From Thermoplasmata archaeon (GTDB lineage Archaea > Thermoplasmatota > Thermoplasmata > Methanomassiliicoccales > Methanomethylophilaceae): a DNA stretch of 64,000 bases. This document shows, piece by piece, positions 56,537 through 64,000 of this stretch (the stretch's first letter is position 1; each line of letters begins with the position of its first letter). The stretch spans positions 1-64,000 of the forward strand of contig SUSU01000004.1 of the NCBI GenBank assembly GCA_015063225.1. Reading direction: 5' to 3'. The notes under the pieces are model-generated. The model did not search any database. It was not told the origin of the DNA and saw only the letters and a program-made list of their open reading frames with translations. Both the position numbers and the translations under genes were made by a program.

Positions 56537-57645
56537 AATACGTCAAGAGCTACGAAGTAATGGAGGAGCCGAACCACATGGGCACCGCCGTCATCCGCTT
56601 CAGCGAGATGATGGAGGTCCTCAGTTCGGCCCCGCGCAACGGGGGGCACACCCTCACGGATACCGTGTTCATCATGCAGGTCCCCCACGACTACAGCGAC
56701 GGGGACTACGTCCGCGACCTCGAGAACAAGAGGCTGCAGTACGGTCTCCCCGAGCACGCGGTGGGCTTGATGACCGCCGCCGAGGTGAAATACGTCTTCT
56801 CCGCCACCGATTCCGAGTACGACGGGTGCGAAGCCTTCGTCGCCTGCACCGCCGGGGTCACCAACGCCGTCTGCGCCGGAGAGCCCCTCACCGACTGGGA
56901 GGCCAAATCCGCCCGTTCCGCGGAAATCTACCGCATGCTCATATCGGGCACCATCAACACCGTCATCGTCTCCCCCATCCCCCTCACGGACGCGGGGAAG
57001 ATCAACCTCCTTATGCCCGCCATCGAGGGCAAGGCCATGGGCATGCACGACTGCGGATACAGGGAGACCGGGACCACGTCCGACGCGGTCGTCATCGTCT
57101 CCCCCGTGAACGGGGATAAGAAACCGTTCGCCGGGACCGGGACCCCCCTCGGCATCGCCGTAGCCCGCGGAATCAGAAAGACCCTGAAGGAATGCCTCCG
57201 CAAGAGGGGAGAGCATCCGGAGGGCACCGACACCAGCACGATGCTGAAGAACGAGGGCGTCACCACCGACCACATATGGGAGTGCGCGGAGGCCCTCGGC
57301 ATGAACGACGACCTCAAGGACATGTTCTACGAGACCCTCGAGAACATGGGCGCCGACCCCGACATCTGTTCGGTGGTCATGGGAGCGCTGTTCTGCGCGC
57401 ACCAGGCGGAGAAGGACGCGGTCTACGGGATGTACGAAGGGGACTTCCCCCTCAACCTCGTGGACGGCTCGATGGCCTCCTTCCTGGCGTCGCGTATATC
57501 AGAGGACCGCGGTAGGGACCGCGTCACCGATCTGATGAGCATAGCTCCCCTTAACGATACACAACTGGCCGAACACATCCAGCTGCTGGTCTACGGACTC
57601 GTGGCCGGTGTGGTCGGATACATCACGGGGTATACCGATGAGTGA
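56533..57645 (+). CDS. cbiZ: adenosylcobinamide amidohydrolase
   Basis: VGLMTAAEVKYVFSATDSEYDGCEAFVACTAGVTNAVCAGEP; GTGTPLGIAVARGIRKTLKE; ATG overlaps cbiB stop. Confidence 0.9.
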   Translation: MKYVKSYEVMEEPNHMGTAVIRFSEMMEVLSSAPRNGGHTLTDTVFIMQVPHDYSDGDYVRDLENKRLQYGLPEHAVGLMTAAEVKYVFSATDSEYDGCEAFVACTAGVTNAVCAGEPLTDWEAKSARSAEIYRMLISGTINTVIVSPIPLTDAGKINLLMPAIEGKAMGMHDCGYRETGTTSDAVVIVSPVNGDKKPFAGTGTPLGIAVARGIRKTLKECLRKRGEHPEGTDTSTMLKNEGVTTDHIWECAEALGMNDDLKDMFYETLENMGADPDICSVVMGALFCAHQAEKDAVYGMYEGDFPLNLVDGSMASFLASRISEDRGRDRVTDLMSIAPLNDTQLAEHIQLLVYGLVAGVVGYITGYTDE

Positions 57646-58816
57646 AGTTATTAGAGAAGATAACGACGACAACGGATCCTCGGTCGCCGACATGTACAGT
57701 GTCAAGACGGCCGAGCCTCAGGCACCGGCCGAAGAGAAGGCCGAGGTGCAGGAGACCCCCGCTGTCGAGACCGCAGCCGCAGAGGCTCCCGAAGAGACCG
57801 CCAAGGTGAGTGGGACCCCGGCCGCGGAAGCGCAGGAAGAGACCTTTACCGCCACCTCCGTGTCGGTTCAGGATGAGACCCCCGATAACGGGGAACCCGA
57901 GGAATCTTCCGAGAACAAGAAAGAGAGGAAACCCTCCGAGTTCGTCGGAGGGATGATACCCGCCCTGAAGGGCATGATCTCCTTCTTCACCATCTTCCGC
58001 CTGCCCATCGGCGAGAGGGAGATGAGGGACATGGAAACCAAGTTCTGGCTCGTTCCCATCGTGGGACTGCTACTCGGACTCATCGTGTTCGCGGAGTGTT
58101 TCATCTTCGGACTCCTGAACTTCGGCTCCGCTACGCAGGCGCTCATCGTCCTCGCGACCGTGTACGTGCTCTCCAAGTTCCTGCACTTCGACGGTCTCGT
58201 CGATTTCGGGGACGGCATGGTCTGCTCCTCCGCCGACCGCGAGGACCACATCCGCGCCCTCAAGGACAGCCGCATCGGCGCCGGAGGACTCGGCGTCGCC
58301 CTGATCACCGTGCTGCTCTCCGTCTACCTCCTCAGCGAGGTCGGATGGGGACTCCGGATGGGATTCATCCTCAACCTCGGGGAGAACCCTAACGGCTGGT
58401 GGATTTCCGTCGCATTCGTCGCCCTCGCCCTCGAGGTCCTCATCAAGAACGCCATGGTCGCGGCCGCCGCGTTCGGAACCCCCGGCAACGGGATGGCCGG
58501 ACACCAGGTGGAATGCACCAACATGGACTCCATAATCAAGTCCACCGTCCTGACCGCGATCATCGTCGGCATCGTCACCGCCCTGTACTACCTCTTCGCG
58601 AAGGGGAGCGCTACCGGCCTGCCGGTCATAACCGCGGTCATCGTGGTCCTCTACATCCTGGGAATCGTCATGTCCGTCCTCAGCGGATGGCTGATGGCCC
58701 GCCTCGCCAACAGGACCTTCGGGTTCGTCAACGGCGACGTCCTCGGCGCTACCAACGAGATTGCCCGCGTGATTATCCTGTTCATGGCCCTCGTCATACT
58801 GGGAGCAGCGGCCTGA
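57638..58816 (+). CDS. cobS: adenosylcobinamide-GDP ribazoletransferase with acidic N-terminal extension
   Basis: LHFDGLVDFGDGMVCSSADREDHIRALKDSRIGAGGLG; ~110-aa E/A/P-rich N-terminus. Confidence 0.93.
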   Translation: MSEVIREDNDDNGSSVADMYSVKTAEPQAPAEEKAEVQETPAVETAAAEAPEETAKVSGTPAAEAQEETFTATSVSVQDETPDNGEPEESSENKKERKPSEFVGGMIPALKGMISFFTIFRLPIGEREMRDMETKFWLVPIVGLLLGLIVFAECFIFGLLNFGSATQALIVLATVYVLSKFLHFDGLVDFGDGMVCSSADREDHIRALKDSRIGAGGLGVALITVLLSVYLLSEVGWGLRMGFILNLGENPNGWWISVAFVALALEVLIKNAMVAAAAFGTPGNGMAGHQVECTNMDSIIKSTVLTAIIVGIVTALYYLFAKGSATGLPVITAVIVVLYILGIVMSVLSGWLMARLANRTFGFVNGDVLGATNEIARVIILFMALVILGAAA

Positions 58817-59412
58817 TGGAAGTACTGATCAACGCCGGAGGTAAAGGCACCCGTATGGGTGCATGCGGAATCGAGAAACCGATGCAGATCGTCGGTGACA
58901 GGCCCACCGTGGGCCGCGTCGTCGACGCCATGCTCGGGGCGGAGACCGTGGACGGAATCCTGGTCTCCGTCAGCCCCAACACCCCGAAGACGGAGGAGTA
59001 CCTCCGCGGCAGGGGGATAGAGACGATCCGCACCTCCGGCGACGACTTCATGATGGATATGAGGGAATCCTTCTCCGTCATGAAAGGGGAGTACGTCATG
59101 GTCTGTCCGTCCGACGTGCCCCTGATAACATCCGAGAGGATCGATTACTGCGCATCCCGTTTCGAACCCTCGATGCAGTCGATGGTGGTGATGGTGGAGG
59201 CGGAGCTCGTCCGCTCCCTCGGCATCATCCCGTCGTACGCCTGCGACGTGGACGGGAAGGAGTACGTCCTCTCGGGCCTCTCCGTCATGGACAGGGAGGC
59301 CACCATCGCCGGGGACTACCTCGGCGAATACCGGCTGCTCACCGATTTCAAGGAACTAGCCGTGAACGTCAACACCCCCGGCGAGCTCGAGCTCGCCAGG
59401 AAGATGTGCTGA
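58816..59412 (+). CDS. cobY: adenosylcobinamide-phosphate guanylyltransferase
   Basis: MEVLINAGGKGTRMGACGIEKPMQIVGDRPTV nucleotidyltransferase N-terminus; TGATG overlap with cobS. Confidence 0.9.
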   Translation: MEVLINAGGKGTRMGACGIEKPMQIVGDRPTVGRVVDAMLGAETVDGILVSVSPNTPKTEEYLRGRGIETIRTSGDDFMMDMRESFSVMKGEYVMVCPSDVPLITSERIDYCASRFEPSMQSMVVMVEAELVRSLGIIPSYACDVDGKEYVLSGLSVMDREATIAGDYLGEYRLLTDFKELAVNVNTPGELELARKMC

Positions 59413-61797
59413 TCATTCCTTCTTGGTGCTCTTCTTCGCCTTGGAGGAAGCCGCCTTCCTGGGGGACTTCTTCTTCTCCACCGTGACGGTGATGACCCTT
59501 CCGATCCTGCTGTCGGAGGACCCGGACGACTCGGTGCGCGAGACGGCGCGGCGGACGGGCTTCGACGGGCAGTCGGGGTTGATGCACTCGTTGTCCGAGG
59601 ACGTCTTGATCGTGGGCGCTCCGCAGACCGGACAGGGCGCGTCCGCAGGCACGATGTTGCCGCGGGGGCGCAGGGGGTAGGTCTGGGAACATGCGGGCCA
59701 CGAGGAGCATCCCGCGAAGCGCTTTCCGGCCTTGGAGTACATGACCCTGATGGTTCCGGTCTTGCAGGTGGGGCAGGTACCGAGGTTCGTCTTGACGGTG
59801 TTGGAGGAGCACTTGGGGTCGATGCACTGCATCTCCGGGGGCACTCCCCTGCGGATGACTTTGATCTGTGCCAGACCGCAGACGGGACACTTCTCGTCGG
59901 TCATCTGGACCATCGCGCCCTTGGGGATGGGGTAGGCCTTCTTGCATTCGGGATAACCGTTGCATCCGATGAACGACCCGTTCTTGGACTTCTTGACGGT
60001 GAGGTTGTTGCCGCAGTCGGGGCAGATGCCGACGAACTGCTGCGTCCTGAGGGCGGACTTGATCTCGTTGCCCACCTCGTCCCTGTTGGCGTTGATGGCC
60101 ACGGCGGCGGTGTTGAGCATATCCTGCGATTCGGCGACGACCTCCCCGAGGGACCTCTCGCCGGAGGCGATCTTGAGCATGTCCTGCTCGAGCCTAGCGG
60201 TCATGGCGGGCTCGGCGATTCCCCCTCCGTTCTTCTCCAGGGCCTTGACGAGGGCGATTCCGGAGGCGGTGGGGGTCAGATAGTTGCCCTGAACGTAGTT
60301 GCGGGTGTAGAGCTTGCCGATGATGTCGTGGCGGGTGGACTTGGTCCCGAGCTGGAGCCTGTCCATCTCCTGGATGAGGGAACCCTGGTTGTAGCGGTAC
60401 GGGGGCTTCGTCTGGCTCTCGTCCTCGGTGATGCTGCGGACATCCACGGAATCACCGGTCTTCATCTCGGGGAGACGGACCTCGGTGGACTTCAGGTACT
60501 TGCCGTAGTAGGCCTTCCAGCCCTTCTCCTTGATGATGTACCCCTCGGCCTCGAAGGGCTCCCCTTCCACATCGATGAGGACCTTGGAGACCTCGGCGAC
60601 AGCGTTGGGGGCGACGGTGGCCATGAAGCGGCGGGCGATGAGTTCGTAGAGCTTCCACTTATCCCCCTTGAGCTTGGCCTGCGTTGCGCCCGCGGTGGGG
60701 TAGATGGGGGGATGGTCGGTGGTCCTCCTCTTACCGCGGGACGGGGAGATCTTGTCCTGTTTCAGGAGCGTTGCGGCCTCCTCCTTGAACTCGCCCTCGC
60801 CGAGCCTCTCGAGGACACCTCTCAGGGAGAGGGTGCGGGGATATTCGGTGTTCTCGGTCCTGGGGTATGAGATGTAACCGCTGGTGTAGAGGTCCTCGGC
60901 GATCTTCATGGCCACGGACGGCGGGATGCCGATCTTGTTGGCCTCGACCTGCATGGCGGTAGTGTCGAACGGAGGGGGACGGTACTCGTCCTTGAGACCC
61001 TTCTCATAGGATGAAACGGTGCCGGTCTTCGCATCCTTGACCTTGTTGAAGATGGCGTCCGCCTCCTCCTTGTCCCATATCTGTCCGCTGGTGTGTGCGC
61101 CGCGGAAAGCGAGCATGCCGAAACGGCCGTTGATGTTCCAGTAGGGGACGGGGACGAAGTTCTCTATCTCCTCGTGCCTGTCGACGAGGAGCTTGAGCGT
61201 GGGGCTCTGCACGCGGCCCACGGAGAGGAAGTTCTTGCCGACCTGGTCGGAAGAAAGAGAGATGAGGCGGGTGAGGACTGCGCCCCATGCGAGATCGATG
61301 ACCTGACGGGCCTCCGCGGCCTCCGCAAGCCTGATGTCGGGCTCCACGAGGTTGTCGAAGGCCTGCTCGACCTCGCCCTTGGTGAGAGCACTGAACTTGG
61401 CCCTGCGGACCTTGGACATGTCGATGCCCGCGGCGTTGACGGTCTCCATTCCGATGAGCTCTCCCTCGCGGTCGTAGTCGGTCGCGATGATGATCTGGTC
61501 GGAATTGTCCGCGAGCTCGGAGATCTTGGAGAGGATGGATTTGACCTTGACGGTCTTCACCGGGGGCAGGTAGATGAGCTGCTCGGGCGGGATGGACTTC
61601 CAGTTGGCGTACTCGCTGGGGTAGTCGGGCTCGATGATGTGCCCGCGGAGGGAGACGACGTTGTAGGAATCGCCCCCGCGCTCGAAACTGATGATTGTCA
61701 CGCCGCCTGCGGACGCGGACTTGGAGGTCCCGTCGGAAAGAATGGTGGCGATCCTGCGTGCAGCATTTGCCTTCTCGGTGATTATGAGAGTCCTCAT
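59413..61797 (-). CDS. topA: type IA DNA topoisomerase with C-terminal zinc fingers
   Basis: MRTLIITEKANAARRIATIL; GYISYPRTENTEYP; multiple CxxC zinc-finger repeats; Lys-rich tail. Confidence 0.97.
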   Translation of the reverse strand: MRTLIITEKANAARRIATILSDGTSKSASAGGVTIISFERGGDSYNVVSLRGHIIEPDYPSEYANWKSIPPEQLIYLPPVKTVKVKSILSKISELADNSDQIIIATDYDREGELIGMETVNAAGIDMSKVRRAKFSALTKGEVEQAFDNLVEPDIRLAEAAEARQVIDLAWGAVLTRLISLSSDQVGKNFLSVGRVQSPTLKLLVDRHEEIENFVPVPYWNINGRFGMLAFRGAHTSGQIWDKEEADAIFNKVKDAKTGTVSSYEKGLKDEYRPPPFDTTAMQVEANKIGIPPSVAMKIAEDLYTSGYISYPRTENTEYPRTLSLRGVLERLGEGEFKEEAATLLKQDKISPSRGKRRTTDHPPIYPTAGATQAKLKGDKWKLYELIARRFMATVAPNAVAEVSKVLIDVEGEPFEAEGYIIKEKGWKAYYGKYLKSTEVRLPEMKTGDSVDVRSITEDESQTKPPYRYNQGSLIQEMDRLQLGTKSTRHDIIGKLYTRNYVQGNYLTPTASGIALVKALEKNGGGIAEPAMTARLEQDMLKIASGERSLGEVVAESQDMLNTAAVAINANRDEVGNEIKSALRTQQFVGICPDCGNNLTVKKSKNGSFIGCNGYPECKKAYPIPKGAMVQMTDEKCPVCGLAQIKVIRRGVPPEMQCIDPKCSSNTVKTNLGTCPTCKTGTIRVMYSKAGKRFAGCSSWPACSQTYPLRPRGNIVPADAPCPVCGAPTIKTSSDNECINPDCPSKPVRRAVSRTESSGSSDSRIGRVITVTVEKKKSPRKAASSKAKKSTKKE

Positions 61798-61870
61798 CGC
61801 CCCTAATTAAGGGACCGCCTATATAATTTTAATTTTAAAGAATAACTCATATCCCAAATCGGCAGGAATA

Positions 61871-62422
61871 TCAGAATTCCTCTTCGAAAGGCGCCTGTTT
61901 CCCCTCGAAATAGTTCCTCAGGACATCCTCCTTGACGGTGTTGCAAAGGACGTACGCGGCATCGTTGCCGTTGGACTGGTACGCGAGGAGCGCGTCATGT
62001 GCCAGATAGGATACGATGCTGTGATCTCCGGACGTGAAATAGGTACTGGCGACGCAGAACTCCGTGAGCATTCCGCAGAGGATGATGGTCTCAACGCCGA
62101 GACCGTGAAGCTTGTCCGCAAGCTCGGTCTGCTTGAAGCAGCTCATGTTCTCCTTGGGGACGATGATGTCGGAGGGTTCGACCTCCAGACCCTGCAGCCA
62201 TTCCTCCGAGTCCTCGCCGTCGTATCCGGTATGGCTCTTGCCGATGTAGCGGATGAATATCACGGGCATGCCGTATTCCCTGAATAGGCGGGCGTATCTG
62301 TTGATGCCTTTCACGGCTGCATCGCGTTTGGAATCCCAGTCGGGAGAGGGTATGGTGAACTTGCGCTGGGGGTCCACCACGACCAGCGCCAGCTTCTTCC
62401 CCCAAACCTTGTCAACGATCAT
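61871..62422 (-). CDS. isochorismatase-family cysteine hydrolase
   Basis: LALVVVDPQRKF; CFKQTELADKLHGLGVETIILCGMLTEFCVAST. Confidence 0.92.
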   Translation of the reverse strand: MIVDKVWGKKLALVVVDPQRKFTIPSPDWDSKRDAAVKGINRYARLFREYGMPVIFIRYIGKSHTGYDGEDSEEWLQGLEVEPSDIIVPKENMSCFKQTELADKLHGLGVETIILCGMLTEFCVASTYFTSGDHSIVSYLAHDALLAYQSNGNDAAYVLCNTVKEDVLRNYFEGKQAPFEEEF

Positions 62423-62427
62423 TTTTC

Positions 62428-63111
62428 TTATTCCTCCTTGAGCCCGCCCTCGGCGGTTATGGTACAGACCTTCACGGGGATGTCCTTCCCGGATGCCTTC
62501 ACGGCCTCCGTGACCGTCCTCACGAGGGCGGAGCAGCACGGGACCTCCATACGGGTCACGGTCACGCTCCGTATATCGTGCATGGAGAGGATGTCGGCCA
62601 TCTTCGACCAGCATTCCGGAGGGTCCAGTTTCGGACATCCGACCAACACGGCCCTCCCTTTGATGAACCTCTCGTGGAAGTCCCCGAAGGCGTATGCGGA
62701 ACAGTCGGCGGCGACCAGCAGGTCCGAGCCGTCGAAGAACGGCGCCGAGCTAGGCACGAGCCTGAGCTGCACGGGCCACTGCGACAGTCTCCCGGGCACG
62801 GGCCCGGAAGGGCCTTCCGCGTCGTTGCGGACGATGCGGCGGACACCCGAACCCGGACAGGCCATCGGGATCCCGGATAGTGCGGGAGCGGCCTTCCCGG
62901 GATCCGAGAACGGTTCCGCCTCCCTCTCCTCGATGGTTATCGCCCCGGCGGGACATGCGGGAAGGCAGGCGCCGAGACCGTCGCAGTGGGCCTCGTTGAC
63001 GAGGACCGCCTTGCCTCCGATCATCCGGATGGCGCCCTCCTCGCAGGCCTCCGCGCACAGTCCGCAGCCCGTGCACTTCTCCGCATCGATCCGCACTATG
63101 TTCCGTTTCAT
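62428..63111 (-). CDS. 4Fe-4S ferredoxin-domain protein
   Basis: CTGCGLCAEACEEGAI and CDGLGACLPACPAGAITIEE. Confidence 0.92.
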   Translation of the reverse strand: MKRNIVRIDAEKCTGCGLCAEACEEGAIRMIGGKAVLVNEAHCDGLGACLPACPAGAITIEEREAEPFSDPGKAAPALSGIPMACPGSGVRRIVRNDAEGPSGPVPGRLSQWPVQLRLVPSSAPFFDGSDLLVAADCSAYAFGDFHERFIKGRAVLVGCPKLDPPECWSKMADILSMHDIRSVTVTRMEVPCCSALVRTVTEAVKASGKDIPVKVCTITAEGGLKEE

Positions 63112-63203
63112 GTCTACACCTAAAGCAGGGATGTATCATCCATTCCCGATTAAGACTTACCGTGCGGATTATCTCATAGAAGCGCACTCGGGGTGGCGAT
63201 AAC

Positions 63204-64000
63204 ATGGCCGATCCCGCAAAAGCGAAAGAGTACTACGAGAGGGGAATGTCCCATTACAGCGGTAAGGGCGCGGAGCGCTCCTACAAGGAGGCCCTCAAGT
63301 GGTTCCGTGAGGCCGCGGGACAGGGTTCGGCGGACGCCATGTACATGATGGGCGTCATGAACACCGACGGCAAGGGTCTCGACAAATCCAACAAACGTGC
63401 CGTCAAATGGATGATCAAGGCGGCCGACAACGGCCATGTGGAGGCCATGCGCATCGCCGGGAACTGCTACTGTCATGGGGTTGCCGTGGAACAGAACGAT
63501 GCGAAGGCCGCCGAGTACTACAGGAAGGCCGCGGAGAACGGCGACTTCTCCTCCATGTTCTCCCTCGCATGCTACCTCTTCAGCGGGGAGGGAGTGGAGG
63601 AGAACAACGACGAAGGGCTCTCCTGGCTCAACAAGGCCGTCGATGCGGGTTACGCCCCCGCGATGTCGAGGATCGCAGAGATGCACCGCTACGGCCTCGT
63701 GGTCGAACAGTCCTATCCGAAAGCGGTGGGATTCTATGAATCGGCCGCTTCCAAAGGCGACGGGACCGCCATGCTCTCGCTCGGGGAGATGTACCTCGGC
63801 GGGGAGGGCGTGGTTCAGGATGCCACCAAGGGTGCGGAATGGATCACCCGCGCGGCCGAGGCCGGAAGCGCCGATGCCATGTATACGCTCGGGGAGATGT
63901 ACCTCCGCGGGGACGGCGTCGCCGAGTCGAAAGAAGATGGCATCAGGTGGCTTAAGGCGGCCTCCGAAGCAGGGAACATCATGGCGAAGATGGCCCTGGA
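63204..64000 (+). CDS. Sel1-like repeat protein, truncated by the window end
   Basis: Open frame from ATG 63204 (MADPAKAKEYYERGMSHYSGKGAERSYKEALKWFREAAGQGSADAMYMMG...) to the last base; absent from the ORF track. Confidence 0.92.
   Translation, partial: MADPAKAKEYYERGMSHYSGKGAERSYKEALKWFREAAGQGSADAMYMMGVMNTDGKGLDKSNKRAVKWMIKAADNGHVEAMRIAGNCYCHGVAVEQNDAKAAEYYRKAAENGDFSSMFSLACYLFSGEGVEENNDEGLSWLNKAVDAGYAPAMSRIAEMHRYGLVVEQSYPKAVGFYESAASKGDGTAMLSLGEMYLGGEGVVQDATKGAEWITRAAEAGSADAMYTLGEMYLRGDGVAESKEDGIRWLKAASEAGNIMAKMAL

Noticed and set aside
1-64000. CRISPR array
   Set aside because: No regularly spaced direct repeats or Cas genes seen by reading
1-64000. Apparent excess of the oligomer GAGCCAG/CTGGCTC across the window
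   Set aside because: Many copies fall inside coding sequence and may reflect codon and dinucleotide bias; only the two copies in the shared promoter module have matching context

Overview
The window is a compact, GC-rich archaeal chromosome segment. The archaeal call rests on ArcS, RpoL, Dph5, Trm5, HypA/HypD, NikR, CbiZ/CobY, a Hef-type helicase and TATA-box promoters. Combined MenA/UbiE, corrinoid and hydrogenase-maturation genes, dockerin and Sel1 proteins suggest a Methanomassiliicoccales-like methanogen; that taxonomic call is inference. I support about 60 protein-coding genes, one tRNA-Gly(UCC), one gene-fragment pseudogene, several terminators or operators, and two candidate structured RNAs. 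The best candidates for something undescribed are: (1) a two-gene nitrogenase-like operon (50863-54295) in which a full NifH-type Fe protein is fused in one ORF to a NifD/K/E/N-like domain, partnered by a second NifD/K-like protein and divergent from a cobamide remodelling operon (cobD-cbiB-cbiZ-cobS-cobY); (2) an acyl-CoA/membrane-acyltransferase island (40.7-48.5 kb) with three acyltransferase-3 paralogs, a duplicated acyl-CoA synthetase tail marking a segmental duplication, and a triple TACGRAnTTCGTA operator; (3) a shared upstream promoter module (GAGCCAG-N16-AATAACTTYTATAACAT-N7-TATA) at a flavodoxin-like oxidoreductase and at a candidate ~180-nt ncRNA; (4) a dockerin domain fused to an ABC-transporter substrate-binding protein; (5) an orphan TnpB with intact RuvC residues. 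No search or folding software was run. All family calls are by reading the sequence.
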